A stretch of 64,000 nt of DNA, from assembly GCA_016201045.1 (NCBI GenBank), contig JACQDM010000002.1:1-64000 (forward strand), in the 5' to 3' direction. Below, one piece after another: positions 1 through 9,517 of the stretch. Under the pieces are notes generated by a model. That model was not told where the DNA came from. It saw nothing but the letters and a program-made list of their open reading frames with translations, and made no database searches. The stretch comes from Afipia sp. (lineage in GTDB: Bacteria; Pseudomonadota; Alphaproteobacteria; Rhizobiales; Xanthobacteraceae). A program made the translations under genes and the position numbers. Each line of letters starts with the position of its first letter. The first letter of the stretch is position 1.

Positions 1-340
<340 letters not shown>

Positions 341-436
341 CATTTTCAATGTCCACCTCTCTCGCTTGCGAGAGACGGCGCGAATTGATCCTGAGAGAAA
401 GACCAAAAAAGATTGCTTCGTATTTCTGTCCTTCGC

Positions 437-556
437 CGGCCTGGTGGTTTTAGCGAAGAGCCTCAACCCGATCCCATTCCGAACTCGGCCGTTAAACTCT
501 TCAGCGCCAATGGTACTATGGCTTAAGTCCTGGGAGAGTAGGTCGCTGCCAGGCCT
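437..556 (+). rRNA. rrf: 5S ribosomal RNA
   Basis: The segment has the 5S hallmarks: an outer stem pairing GGCCTGG at the 5' side with CCAGGCC at the 3' side, the conserved CGAACTCGG core, and a GGGAGAGTAGG segment near the end. Length is about 120 nt, as expected. It closes the rRNA operon begun by the 23S fragment and is followed about 40 bases later by a strong terminator. The ends are accurate to a few bases only. Confidence 0.93.
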
Positions 557-596
557 GCAAAGGACAGAACATTCCTCGTTACGATCACGAACACAA

Positions 597-626
597 AACG
601 CCGTCTCCTTCTGGAGGCGGCGTTTT
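597..626 (+). terminator. Rho-independent terminator of the rRNA operon
   Basis: A GC-rich perfect hairpin (AACGCCGTCTCC / GGAGGCGGCGTT, loop TTCT) is followed directly by a T-run. It lies 40 bases downstream of 5S rRNA and is oriented to end the rRNA transcript. Confidence 0.9.
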
Positions 627-820
627 TGCGTTTATGGCACTGCATCGGCCCGGCCCGTCACCCATTTCTGTGTTTGTCGCGCGTAAGCGGTATTTCCGCG
701 CTATGTTTTGGCCACGATCCAGACGATGATCGGCTCTGGCCGATGTTTCCAAGTTAAACCGCGTTTCTTTTCTGCCCGACAAAATGTTTCAGCACGCCCA
801 TTCCAGCCGAGGAGATCTTC

Positions 821-1405
821 ATGCGTGATTTCATTCGCCCTGCGATCGCCGTTGCCGCCATCGCAGTCCTCGCGTCGTTCGGCGCGATCTCGTTTCCCGC
901 AAGCACCCTCGCGCAGGCACCGGCGAAACAGGCAGCTCCCACACCGCCACCGGCGCCTGAGCCGCTCAAGCAGATCGCGCTCACCGACAAGCAGATCGAA
1001 TCGCTGATCGCGGCCCAGAAGGAAATGGATGCCGTCACCGACAAGCTTCCCGAAGGCGCGCAGGACAAGCCGGATCCTAAACTTCAAGCGCAACTCGAAG
1101 GCATCGCGAAGAAAAACGGATTCGCCGACTTCAACGAATACGGCAACGTCTACGACAACGTCTCCATGGTGATGACGGGCATCGATCCGAAGACCAAGGC
1201 GTTCACGCAGCCGCCGGAAATGCTGAAGAAGCAGATCGCCGCCGTCACCGCCGATCCGAAGATTCCCGCCAAGGACAAGAAGGCGATCCTCGACGAGATG
1301 AATGCCGCGATCAAGACGACGACCAACGTGCAGTTTCCCGACAACATCGCGCTGGTGACGAAATATTACGACAAGCTCGGCCCGTTGTTGCAGGACGACC
1401 AGTAG
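821..1405 (+). CDS. Secreted protein of unknown function
   Basis: A 194-residue protein with a clear Sec signal peptide (basic MRDFIRP, Ala-rich hydrophobic stretch, likely cleavage after Ala31 in TLA-QA) and a Pro/Ala-rich linker at residues 33-48. The rest is hydrophilic, Lys-rich and predicted helical, with no Cys. The start is supported by GAGGAG seven bases upstream. It appears to be a single-gene unit between the rRNA terminator and its own terminator at 1433-1460. I do not recognise a characterised family; a periplasmic helical protein is all that can be inferred. Confidence 0.85.
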   Translation: MRDFIRPAIAVAAIAVLASFGAISFPASTLAQAPAKQAAPTPPPAPEPLKQIALTDKQIESLIAAQKEMDAVTDKLPEGAQDKPDPKLQAQLEGIAKKNGFADFNEYGNVYDNVSMVMTGIDPKTKAFTQPPEMLKKQIAAVTADPKIPAKDKKAILDEMNAAIKTTTNVQFPDNIALVTKYYDKLGPLLQDDQ

Positions 1406-1432
1406 CCGATCGACGACAGGCAGAATTTCTGC

Positions 1433-1460
1433 ACGCCGCCTCCACGCGAGGCGGCGTTTT
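1433..1460 (+). terminator. Rho-independent terminator
   Basis: A perfect 9-bp stem (ACGCCGCCT / AGGCGGCGT) is followed by TTTT, 28 bases after the secreted-protein gene. The next gene starts only 15 bases later. Confidence 0.8.
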
Positions 1461-1474
1461 GCTATGGTGGACCG

Positions 1475-2407
1475 ATGAGCAGTCCAGACAGCGGCGACTC
1501 CCGATGGCCGGCATTGCCCTTTGCGCGATGGCAGGACACCTGCACGACGCTGCACATGTGGACGCAAATTGTCGGCAAAATCCGCCTTGCGCTGGCACCG
1601 ATGGTCAATCACTGGTGGCAGGTGCCGCTTTACGTCACGTCGACGGGCCTCACCACGTCGCCGATTCCTTATCGCGATCTGACATTTCAGATCGATTTCG
1701 ACTTCTGCCGGCATGTGCTGACGCTCTCGACGAGCGACCAACGCCGTGCGGAATTCGCGCTTGCGCCTATGTCTGTCGCGGAATTTTACGAGCGGACGAT
1801 GGCGCTGCTTCGTGACGCCGGCATCGATGTGGACATCTGGACCATGCCGGTCGAAGTGGCGGATGCGATTCCGTTCGAGCAAGACGGCATTCACAAATCT
1901 TACGATGCAGACGCCGCGCATCGTTTCTGGCTCGCGCTGGTACACGCCGATCGCGTGATGAAGGCGTTCCGCGCGCCTTTCATCGGCAAAGTGAGCCCGG
2001 TGCATTTTTTCTGGGGAAGTTTCGACCTTGCAGTGACGCGCTTTTCGGGACGCGCGGCACCGCCGCATCCCGGCGGCATGCCCAATCTCGGCGATTGGGT
2101 CGCGGTCGAGGCCTACTCGCATGAGGTATCGAGCTGCGGCTTCTGGCCCGGAAATGGAGGTTACGGCAAGGCGGCTTTTTATTCCTACGCCTATCCTGCG
2201 CCCAAAGGTTTTGAAAATGCGCCGCTGCGTCCGCGTGAGGCGACATTCGATTCGAGTCTTGGCGAATTCGTTCTCGATTACGACGCGGTTCGCGCGTCGA
2301 GTGAACCGGATCGTATGTTACTGGAATTCTTTCAGAGCACTTATGAGGCGGCGGCTAATGCCGCATCATGGGACCGTGCGGCGCTCGAGCGGAATCGCGC
2401 CAAGTAA
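1475..2407 (+). CDS. DUF5996 family protein
   Basis: A 310-residue cytosolic protein with no signal peptide or membrane helix. Features typical of the DUF5996 family are visible: WPALPFARWQDTCTTLHMW at the N-terminus, FDFCRHVLTL near residue 70, HFFWGSFDLAVTRF near 180 and SHEVSSCGFWPG near 220. Family function is unknown to me. The ATG lies 15 bases after the preceding terminator, so it must be transcribed by read-through or from a promoter inside the upstream gene. No neighbour suggests a role. The family call is by motif memory only. Confidence 0.85.
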   Translation: MSSPDSGDSRWPALPFARWQDTCTTLHMWTQIVGKIRLALAPMVNHWWQVPLYVTSTGLTTSPIPYRDLTFQIDFDFCRHVLTLSTSDQRRAEFALAPMSVAEFYERTMALLRDAGIDVDIWTMPVEVADAIPFEQDGIHKSYDADAAHRFWLALVHADRVMKAFRAPFIGKVSPVHFFWGSFDLAVTRFSGRAAPPHPGGMPNLGDWVAVEAYSHEVSSCGFWPGNGGYGKAAFYSYAYPAPKGFENAPLRPREATFDSSLGEFVLDYDAVRASSEPDRMLLEFFQSTYEAAANAASWDRAALERNRAK

Positions 2408-2496
2408 GGCCCATTCCGCTTGACTTTTCGTTGCTAGGAATATATACCTTTCAATAAGCGTCAGCCTCCGGAGGGTGGCGCTGGATTGCCGTTGAG

Positions 2497-2628
2497 GGCG
2501 GAGCTGCGGGAGGCGCAGCGTCTGTCGCAACAGGCGCGCGCGGCCTTCGCACGGCTGCGCGGCGGGCTCGATTGCAAGAGTTCGTCAAAGATGCCTCGCA
2601 AGCATCTGGCGCCTCCCGCAGCTCCGCC
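2497..2628. repeat. Long-range 20-bp perfect inverted repeat
   Basis: GGCGGAGCTGCGGGAGGCGC at 2497-2516 is exactly complementary to 2609-2628; the 92-base interior is itself GC-rich and contains a small GATGC/GCATC hairpin. Both arms sit in the 294-base gap between the DUF5996 gene and the end of the leftward GST gene, where transcription from both sides converges. It could be a dispersed palindromic repeat or a large cruciform/terminator structure. No convincing coding gene is visible in this gap. Confidence 0.7.
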
Positions 2629-2701
2629 GCCTCACAAACATGAGGCGACAGCAAAACTCGGACGCAGCATCGCGCCGCGAGGAGGATTTGTGCTGAGCTA
2701 T

Positions 2702-3322
2702 TTACGCCGGAGGCGGAACAGAAATTTTTACCGACTCGCGCTGCATCATCCTGTTATGAAACGCATCGATCTTCGGGAACGCCTTGCGCCAGCCGCAGTC
2801 GGGAAAGCGGAAGTCCAGATAACCGAGCACGCAGACAAGACCGATCTGTGCCACGTCCAGCGGCGTGCGCGTGAGGATGTCGCCGTGGTTCTCGAAGCGC
2901 GTCAGCCCTTGCCACGCACGGTCCCATTGACCGTCGATCCAGGTCTGCCAGCGCAGATTTTCCGGCCGCAGCATCTTCTCGTAACGGCAGAGCAACAGCG
3001 CGTCGAGCATGCCTTGTGTGATCGAGTGTTCGGTTTTTACTTGCCACTTCTTCGCGCCCGATGACGGAATCAGTTTTCCGCCGCCGGCGAGCTCGTCGAG
3101 ATATTCGGCGATGACATATGAGTCGACGATGATGGAACCGTCGTCGAGAATAAGCGCGGGCAATTTCCGTAGCGGGCTGACATTGCGCGCATAGTCCTCG
3201 TTCAGCTTGTCAGGGCTGACGGCTGCCGGCACGAATTCGATCTTGCCGATCAGGCCAAGCTCGATGGCGCAGATGCGAACCTTGCGCGCGAACGGCGACG
3301 CCGGAGAATAGGTCAGCTTCAT
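2702..3322 (-). CDS. Glutathione S-transferase family protein
   Basis: A 206-residue protein with an N-terminal thioredoxin-like GST domain (residues 1-80: MKLTYSPASPFARKVRI, cis-Pro in LRKLPAL at about 55, and DSYVIAEYLDE with the glutathione-binding Asp67-Ser68) and an all-helical C-terminal domain. Its ATG overlaps the stop of the upstream FAH-family gene by four bases, so the two are translationally coupled. It is the last gene of the leftward catabolic cluster. It may act as a glutathione-dependent isomerase or lyase on the same aromatic or keto-acid route, but the substrate is unknown. Confidence 0.88.
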   Translation of the reverse strand: MKLTYSPASPFARKVRICAIELGLIGKIEFVPAAVSPDKLNEDYARNVSPLRKLPALILDDGSIIVDSYVIAEYLDELAGGGKLIPSSGAKKWQVKTEHSITQGMLDALLLCRYEKMLRPENLRWQTWIDGQWDRAWQGLTRFENHGDILTRTPLDVAQIGLVCVLGYLDFRFPDCGWRKAFPKIDAFHNRMMQRESVKISVPPPA

Positions 3323-4161
3323 GCGGCGACCACTTCCTGACGCTGCGCGCCGAGCCCGTCGATACCGAGCGTCACCACGTCGCCGACATTGAGGAACATC
3401 TGCGGCTTCATGCCGAGGCCGACGCCGGGCGGCGTGCCCGTGGTGATGATGTCGCCGGGCATCAATGTCGTGATTTCCGACAGATAAGAGACGATCTTCG
3501 GTACGTTGAAGATCATGGTCGCGGTCGAGCCGGTTTGGCAGCGCTTGCCGTTGACGTCGAGCCACATGCCGAGCTTGTGGACGTCGGCAATTTCATCGCT
3601 GGTCGCGATCCACGGGCCGAGCGGGCCGAACGTGTCGTGCGACTTGCCCTTGGTCCATTGTCCGCCGCGTTCCTGCTGGAAGAAACGCTCGGACACGTCG
3701 TTGCACACGGCGAAGCCCGCAACATGCTTCATCGCGTCGGCTTCCTTGATGTATTTCGCGCGCGTACCGATGATGATCGCAAGCTCCACTTCCCAGTCGA
3801 GCTTGGTCGAGCCGCGCGGCTTCTCGATCGGATCGTTCGGGCCGGAGATGCTCGAATTCGCTTTGATGAAAAGAATAGGCTCGGTCGGAATCGGAAGATT
3901 CGCTTCCTTGGCGTGATCGACGTAGTTGAGACCAATGGCGAGAAACTTATTGAAGCCGGTGACCGGCGCGCCGAAGCGCGGCGTGCCGTCGACCAGCGGC
4001 AGCGATGCCGGATCGAGCACGGCCAGTTTCTTCAGGCCTTCGGGAGAAAGCACGTCGCCGGTGATATCTTTCACATGGGCCGACAGGTCGCGCACGCGGC
4101 CCGAACGATCCATCAGTCCGGGCTTCTCCTGGCCCTTGGCTCCATAACGCACCAGCTTCAT
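3319..4161 (-). CDS. Fumarylacetoacetate hydrolase family protein
   Basis: A 280-residue FAH-superfamily enzyme. Residues 70-280 form the catalytic domain, with metal ligands Glu124 and Glu126 (DWEVELAIIIG) and Asp155 (CNDVSER), and the TTGTPPGVG loop near the C-terminus. The N-terminal 65 residues are the small FAH_N-like region. Such enzymes cleave or decarboxylate acylpyruvates and 2-keto-3-deoxy acids. It overlaps the downstream GST gene by ATGA and follows the SDR gene by about 100 bases. The exact substrate cannot be read from the sequence; 2,4-diketo-acid hydrolase or a ring-cleavage-product hydrolase are both possible. Confidence 0.9.
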   Translation of the reverse strand: MKLVRYGAKGQEKPGLMDRSGRVRDLSAHVKDITGDVLSPEGLKKLAVLDPASLPLVDGTPRFGAPVTGFNKFLAIGLNYVDHAKEANLPIPTEPILFIKANSSISGPNDPIEKPRGSTKLDWEVELAIIIGTRAKYIKEADAMKHVAGFAVCNDVSERFFQQERGGQWTKGKSHDTFGPLGPWIATSDEIADVHKLGMWLDVNGKRCQTGSTATMIFNVPKIVSYLSEITTLMPGDIITTGTPPGVGLGMKPQMFLNVGDVVTLGIDGLGAQRQEVVAA

Positions 4162-4261
4162 CGTCGTCTCCCGTTTGTTGTTGGACGTTTCATGAAGCAG
4201 CGCGCGAGGAAATTCAACCGCCAGAGCCGTTGTGCAGTGCGTTTTGATGATGCTCGCAGCG

Positions 4262-5047
4262 CTACATCGTGCCGGGATATGCGCCGCCGTCGAGCAGGAT
4301 GTTCTGCCCGGTGATGAAGCCGGATTTTGCGCCGCAGAGGAATGCGCAGGCGAGGCCGAATTCTTCCGGGTCGCCGAAGCGTCCTGCGGGATTCATTTTG
4401 GCGCGGCTTTTCAGATAGTCATCCACGGAGATGCCTGCGGCTTCCGCCGATTTCACCGTGACCGGCCCGCGCAGCCGATCGGTGTCGAACGGGCCGGGCA
4501 ACAGTCCGTTGATCGTGACGTTATTGATCACGGTCTTACGCGCGATGCCGGCGACGAAACCCGTAAGTCCGCTGCGCGCGCCGTTCGACAATCCCAGAAC
4601 GTCGATGGGCGCTTTGACGGCGGCGGACGTGATGTTGACGATGCGGCCGAATTTTCGAGCCATCATGCCGTCGACGGTCGCCTTGATGAGTTCGATGGGT
4701 GTGAGCATGTTGGCGTCGAGCGCCTTGATCCAGTCGTCGCGAGTCCAGTCGCGGAAATCGCCGGGTGGCGGGCCGCCTGCGTTGTTGATGAGAATGTCGG
4801 GCTCGGGACAGGCTTTCAGGGCGGCTTCGCGTCCGGCTGGCGTCGTGATGTCGCCGGCGACTTCGGTGACTTTCACCTTCGGACTTAGCTTGCGGATGTC
4901 GGCGGCGGTTTTCGAAAGCGCCTCCGCGCCGCGCGCGGTAATCACAACATCGACGCCTTCGTTGGCCAGCGCAATCGCGCAGGCGCGTCCCAAACCCTTG
5001 CTGGCCGCGCAAACGATCGCTTTCCGTCCCGAAATTCCAAGATCCAC
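4262..5047 (-). CDS. SDR-family oxidoreductase (atypical active site)
   Basis: A 261-residue short-chain dehydrogenase/reductase fold: nucleotide-binding AASKGLG at residues 14-20, NNAG at 88-91, and the conserved Ser at about 141 (VNITSAA). At the position of the canonical YxxxK catalytic pair the protein has SNGAR (154-158), so both Tyr and Lys appear to be replaced. A subgroup of SDRs with this LSNxxR signature exists, so this is probably not a sequencing fault. It lies between the GMC oxidoreductase and FAH-family genes in one leftward cluster. Confidence 0.88.
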   Translation of the reverse strand: MDLGISGRKAIVCAASKGLGRACAIALANEGVDVVITARGAEALSKTAADIRKLSPKVKVTEVAGDITTPAGREAALKACPEPDILINNAGGPPPGDFRDWTRDDWIKALDANMLTPIELIKATVDGMMARKFGRIVNITSAAVKAPIDVLGLSNGARSGLTGFVAGIARKTVINNVTINGLLPGPFDTDRLRGPVTVKSAEAAGISVDDYLKSRAKMNPAGRFGDPEEFGLACAFLCGAKSGFITGQNILLDGGAYPGTM

Positions 5048-5106
5048 AGTCTCACTCCATCAGCGTGTTGAGGCGCTGTCATAGCCGACAAGCATCCTAA
5101 GGAAAA

Positions 5107-6711
5107 TCAGCCCGCGCGCATCTCTGCCTTGATCATATCGGCGGCCTTCTCGCCGATCATGATTGTCGGCGCGTTGGTGTTGCCGCCGATCACCGTCGGC
5201 ATGATCGAGGCGTCGGCGATGCGCAGGCCCTGCAATCCGTAGACTTTCAGCTTCGGATCGACCACGGCCATCGGATCGACGCCCATCTTGCAGCTTCCGA
5301 CCGGGTGATAGACCGTGTCGGCGCGCGCGCGGATCGTCGCGCGAATGTCTTCGTCGGTGCGGACGTTGGCCGTGAACGCATCTTCCGTCTCGATGGCCTT
5401 GAGCGCGGGCGCATCGAGCAGGCGCTTGGTCGTCTTGAAGGCGGCGACCATCGCTTCCATGTCCTCGGAATCGCCGAAGAAATTCGGATCGATCGCCGGC
5501 GGCTGCATCGGATCGGCGCTCTGCAGCCAGACGCTGCCCCTGCTTTTGGGCCGCAGCAGACATACGTGGCACGAGAATCCATTGGCGAAAAACGGCGTGC
5601 GGCCGTGATCGTTGACGACCGCCATGCAGAAATGAAGCTGGATATCCGGCAGCGCGAGATCGGGCCGCGTTTTGAGGAAGCCGCCGCACTCGGCGATGTT
5701 CGATGTCATTGCGCCGCGCCGCTCGCGCCGGAACTGGAAGATCGACTTGATGATGCGCCCGATGCCGGCGAACGTGAGGCCGGTGAAGTAGGGCAGGTTG
5801 GATTTGTAGCCGAAGATGAAATCGGGGTGGTCGTGCAGATTTTTGCCGACACCGGGCAAATGATGAACGCTTGCGATGCCGTGCTTCGCAAGTTCCGCGG
5901 AATCGCCAACACCCGAGAGCATCAGCAGTTGCGGCGTCTGGAACGCGCCGAGGCTGAGAATGACTTCGCGCCCGGCTTTGATCGTTTTGGTTTCCTTGCC
6001 GGCGCGGTATTCGATGCCGGCCGCACGCTTGCCCTCGAACAGAATGCGCGTCGCCCGTGCATTGGTGATGACGCGCAGATTCTTTCGCGTTCCCATGAAC
6101 GGATGGATATAGCCGCGCGCGGCGCTCCAGCGCTCGCCGTTCTTCTGTGTCACCTGATAGACGCCGAGGCCTTCCTGATCCGGGCCGTTGAAATCCTCGT
6201 TGATCTTGAACTGAGCCTCGCGCGCCGCCTGCAGATAAATGTCATGGACCGGGCTGTCGGTCTGCAGCTTGGTGACACTGAGCGGGCCGTCCTTGCCGTG
6301 ATACTCGCCGCCAAGCTCGGTGTTATTTTCCGATTTCTTGAAATACGGCAGCACGTCCTTGTATGACCAGCCGGTGTTGCCGAGCGCGGCCCATTCGTCG
6401 TAGTCGGCCTTGTTGCCGCGGATATAGACCATCGCATTGATCGACGACGATCCGCCGAGGCCCTTGCCGCGCGGCTGATAGCCGATGCGGCCGTTGAGGC
6501 CCTTTTGCGGGACCGTGTCGAAAGCCCAGTTGTTGACCGGATAGGGCACCATCAGGATCAGCGCGCCGGGCGTGGTGACGACCCAGTTGTCGTCCTTGCC
6601 GCCCGCTTCGAGCAACGCGACCGATACGTTGGGATCTTCGGACAACCGGCTCGCGACCGCGCATCCGCCGGAGCCTGCGCCCACGACGACGTAATCGAAC
6701 GTCTCCGACAT
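5107..6711 (-). CDS. GMC-family FAD-dependent alcohol/choline dehydrogenase
   Basis: A 534-residue glucose-methanol-choline oxidoreductase. FAD-binding GAGSGG is at 11-16 with the ribose-binding Glu35; GMC signature 1 (GKGLGGSSSINAMVY) starts near 83; signature 2 (GAFQTPQLLMLSGVG) lies in the middle; the active-site His is in HPVGSCKMG at about 469, with NTNAP near 511. I chose the ATG at 6711 because it is preceded by GGGGAGGAATTTC and starts right at the FAD fold. It probably oxidises an alcohol to an aldehyde for the upstream aldehyde dehydrogenase, 62 bases away on the same strand. Confidence 0.93.
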   Translation of the reverse strand: MSETFDYVVVGAGSGGCAVASRLSEDPNVSVALLEAGGKDDNWVVTTPGALILMVPYPVNNWAFDTVPQKGLNGRIGYQPRGKGLGGSSSINAMVYIRGNKADYDEWAALGNTGWSYKDVLPYFKKSENNTELGGEYHGKDGPLSVTKLQTDSPVHDIYLQAAREAQFKINEDFNGPDQEGLGVYQVTQKNGERWSAARGYIHPFMGTRKNLRVITNARATRILFEGKRAAGIEYRAGKETKTIKAGREVILSLGAFQTPQLLMLSGVGDSAELAKHGIASVHHLPGVGKNLHDHPDFIFGYKSNLPYFTGLTFAGIGRIIKSIFQFRRERRGAMTSNIAECGGFLKTRPDLALPDIQLHFCMAVVNDHGRTPFFANGFSCHVCLLRPKSRGSVWLQSADPMQPPAIDPNFFGDSEDMEAMVAAFKTTKRLLDAPALKAIETEDAFTANVRTDEDIRATIRARADTVYHPVGSCKMGVDPMAVVDPKLKVYGLQGLRIADASIMPTVIGGNTNAPTIMIGEKAADMIKAEMRAG

Positions 6712-6773
6712 GAAATTCCTCCCCGACAATTTTTTACGCCGGCTTTGGTGCCGGTCGTACTTCGCCCGCAATC

Positions 6774-8207
6774 TTACGACATAAAACGCAGCAGTTTGAT
6801 CAGCCGCGCGATCTTGCCCCCATAGGGCGGATAAAGATCGGCAAGCCGGTTGAACGGCGAGCGATAGAACACCGGCTTCATCTTGCTCAACGTGCGGAAG
6901 CCCCACTCGCCGTGATAGGCGCCGATGCCGGACGCGCCGACCCCGCCCATCGGCTGGTTGGCCTGCACGAAATGAAACAGGCAATCGTTCACCGTCACGC
7001 CGCCTGACACGGTGCGCGACAACACTTCATCGCGCGCGGCATCGTTCTTGCCGAACCAATAGAGCGCGAGCGGACGATCATGCGCATTGATGTATGCGAT
7101 GGCGTCGTTTGCATTTTCGCACGCCGCAATGGGCAGGATCGGTCCGAAGATTTCCTCCTGCATGATCTTCATGTCAGGCTTAACTCCGCTGACGAAAGTC
7201 GGCGGAAACTTGCGTTTCGATTTCCACGCCGGATCGCTTGGCTTTGCGACTTGCGTGATCGTCGCACCTTGCGCGGCGGCGTCGGCGACGAGGCCTTCAA
7301 GGCGTGCATAGTGATTGTCGGAGACGATCGAGGTGTAGTCTTTATTGTCGGCGCTTGAGCCGAACATCTTCGTGGCATTCGCCTGCGCCTTGGCGACGAA
7401 CTCGTTCATCGACGCTTTCGGAATCAAAACATAGTCCGGCGCGATGCAGGTCTGTCCGGCGTTCATCAGCTTGCCATACACGATACGCTCGGCGGCCTCG
7501 GAAATGTCGGCGGAGCGATCGACGATGGTTGGAGATTTTCCGCCAAGCTCGAGCGTCACCGGCGTCAGATTGCGTCCGGCGGCTTCCGCGACCATGCGGC
7601 CGACGCGCGTGGAGCCTGTGAAAATGAGATGATCGAACGGCAGGCTCGCGAATTTCTGCGAGATGTCGCCGTCGATGCCGGTCACCGACAATTCGGCCTC
7701 GTCGAATTTCTCGGCGATCAGCTTCTTCAACAGCGCCGAGAATTGCGGAACGAGCTCGCTCGGCTTGATCATGACGCGGTTGCCGGCGGCAATGGCCGCG
7801 ACTGCCGGCGCGAGCGTCAGCTGCAGCGGATAATTCCACGGCGCGATGATGCCGACGACACCGAGCGGCTGTGGCAATAGCCGGTTTTTTGCCGGGAAAT
7901 ATTGCAGTTCGGTCGCGACATGTTTCGCCGCCATCCAGCGGTTGAGATGTTTTGTGGCATGCTTGATTTCCGCCAGCACGAATAGCGTTTCGGCGATCAG
8001 TGTTTCGGTCGATGAGCGGTTGCCGAAATCGGCGGAAATGGCGCGGTCGAATGCGACCTCATTCTCGACGACCAGCGCACGCAACCGCGCCAGGCGATCG
8101 AGCCGCAGTTTCGCCGGCGGAACTGTCACCTCGCGCGACAGCGCGACGGCGCGATGAAAGACATCCTGCATAGCGCTCACGGCGGCGCTGTTGACGGATT
8201 GGTCCAT
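6774..8207 (-). CDS. Coniferyl-aldehyde dehydrogenase-like ALDH
   Basis: A 477-residue class-3-type aldehyde dehydrogenase. Visible are APWNYPLQL (123-131), GSTRVG (198-203), catalytic Glu220 in TLELGGKSP and nucleophile Cys254 in [10 protein letters not shown]. The C-terminal stretch after about 440 ([14 protein letters not shown]) is typical of the coniferyl-aldehyde dehydrogenase (CalB-like) group, some of which are weakly membrane associated. It is the first gene of the leftward cluster and pairs functionally with the GMC dehydrogenase: alcohol to aldehyde to acid. The natural substrate (lignin monomer, fatty aldehyde or polyether) is not determined by the sequence. Confidence 0.92.
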   Translation of the reverse strand: MDQSVNSAAVSAMQDVFHRAVALSREVTVPPAKLRLDRLARLRALVVENEVAFDRAISADFGNRSSTETLIAETLFVLAEIKHATKHLNRWMAAKHVATELQYFPAKNRLLPQPLGVVGIIAPWNYPLQLTLAPAVAAIAAGNRVMIKPSELVPQFSALLKKLIAEKFDEAELSVTGIDGDISQKFASLPFDHLIFTGSTRVGRMVAEAAGRNLTPVTLELGGKSPTIVDRSADISEAAERIVYGKLMNAGQTCIAPDYVLIPKASMNEFVAKAQANATKMFGSSADNKDYTSIVSDNHYARLEGLVADAAAQGATITQVAKPSDPAWKSKRKFPPTFVSGVKPDMKIMQEEIFGPILPIAACENANDAIAYINAHDRPLALYWFGKNDAARDEVLSRTVSGGVTVNDCLFHFVQANQPMGGVGASGIGAYHGEWGFRTLSKMKPVFYRSPFNRLADLYPPYGGKIARLIKLLRFMS

Positions 8208-8538
8208 GATGTGTCCTCAGGGTTATTGTCTGGCTGGCGTTGCCGCCCGCAGGTAACCGAAGGCTGGTCCCTGACGGCAATCTTGGCAAGAGCGCGCCGC
8301 TTCACGTGAGAGCCGGAAACGCGCTGCGAATGCGAAATAGACCGCGTTTTCGAGGGATAAATCGTCAAAAAGGCCGCCTTCGGCCCTTTCCAAAGCAGGG
8401 TGCGATTGATACATACGCCTCGCACCACGGACATTGTCCTGGATGCCTTTTCCGGATCCATTCGACGGTCGGATTGGCGCTTCTGGCGTTGAAAAATCGT
8501 CGCCTGATGGATTGCCGGGAAGGCTTGCAACGGTTTAT
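8208..8538. other. Intergenic gap with a leftward hairpin, no gene seen
   Basis: Between the ALDH start and tRNA-fMet no credible coding region is visible. At 8366-8390 a GGCCG/CGGCC hairpin is followed, on the minus strand, by a T-run, which looks like a terminator facing the ALDH gene although no leftward gene lies upstream of it. It may be an attenuator in a long ALDH leader or the end of an unannotated small transcript. Confidence 0.5.
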
Positions 8539-8615
<77 letters not shown>

Positions 8616-8621
8616 AATCAG

Positions 8622-8650
8622 TGCCGGCAGGTTTTCCTGTCGGCATTTTT
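8622..8650 (+). terminator. Rho-independent terminator of tRNA-fMet
   Basis: A 10-bp stem (TGCCGGCAGG / CCTGTCGGCA with one G-T pair) followed by TTTTT, seven bases after the tRNA. Confidence 0.9.
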
Positions 8651-8773
8651 GTTGGCCGTCATCTGCACCGCTCTTCGCGAAACGACCATTGTCTTATGAC
8701 CTTTAGAAAACGCCGGTAAGACATTTCGGCGACGAACGTCTGGGACGTTTCGGAAGAGAGCAGGGAATTTTCA

Positions 8774-9379
8774 ATGGCGCGATCGCCGATCAAGGCTGCG
8801 GGCGGAATTGTATTCCGCTCCGGCGCGGAGCCCTTGATCGCTGTCGTGCAGCTTGCGAAAGATGGCGACTGGGTTTTGCCGAAGGGAAAACTCAATCCCG
8901 GCGAATCCGCGCGTGACGCCGCCGAGCGCGAAGTGTGGGAAGAAACCGGCTACGCTATTTCGGTTCACGAATTTCTCGGCAAGCTGAAATACCCGACAGG
9001 CGGCGGCAAGAAAGTCGTCCACTTCTGGCGCATGGAAGCGTCGAAAAAAGTCCGCGATCCGATGAGCGACGTGCGTGAGGTCGACTGGCTTCCGCTCGAC
9101 GCAGCGCTCAAGCGGCTGACGCGAACGCGCGAGAGAGATTTTCTGAGCGGCGTCGGCGCTGCCGCACATCGGGCGCGGGATCGCAACGGACAGCGCGTCG
9201 CTTCGCCGCAGCGGCGCGGCAAGAACGGTTCTGCGGCGGTGCGGGATACGCGGAGCGCGGCCGCCCGGAAAAACAAATCCGGAAGTCGAGCACGAAAGGA
9301 AAGAGCGGCGACGGGTCTGGCGCGTTTGCTGTTGCCGCTACGGGATTGGCTGAGCAGGAATTTTTTGGGCCGTGAATAA
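8774..9379 (+). CDS. Nudix hydrolase with basic C-terminal tail
   Basis: A 201-residue protein. Residues 5-125 form a Nudix domain with a complete Nudix box at 38-60 (G38, E44, REVWEE at 52-57, G59), so it should hydrolyse a nucleoside diphosphate-X compound; diadenosine polyphosphate pyrophosphatases have a similar arrangement. The remaining 75 residues are an Arg/Lys/Ala-rich, low-complexity tail ending in an amphipathic segment (LARLLLPLRDWLSR) that might contact nucleic acid or membrane. Such a tail is not part of the usual 140-150-residue enzyme. It is followed by a Lys-rich small protein gene on the same strand. Confidence 0.92.
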   Translation: MARSPIKAAGGIVFRSGAEPLIAVVQLAKDGDWVLPKGKLNPGESARDAAEREVWEETGYAISVHEFLGKLKYPTGGGKKVVHFWRMEASKKVRDPMSDVREVDWLPLDAALKRLTRTRERDFLSGVGAAAHRARDRNGQRVASPQRRGKNGSAAVRDTRSAAARKNKSGSRARKERAATGLARLLLPLRDWLSRNFLGRE

Positions 9380-9517
9380 ACGAACGCAGCAGAGTTCAAA
9401 ATCGAACGCGAATGCGTCCGTCGCTGTCATAAAACTGTCATATGACGCAGGCCTCGCAATGTGGTTTTGATCGTTCACCGCAGACAGCCTGCAATCGTCA
9501 ACGAAGGTGAGTTCAAT

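Noticed and set aside
701-2122. Long leftward open frame over the first two genes
   Set aside because: Arg-rich translation without domains, antisense to two genes with ribosome sites and family features.
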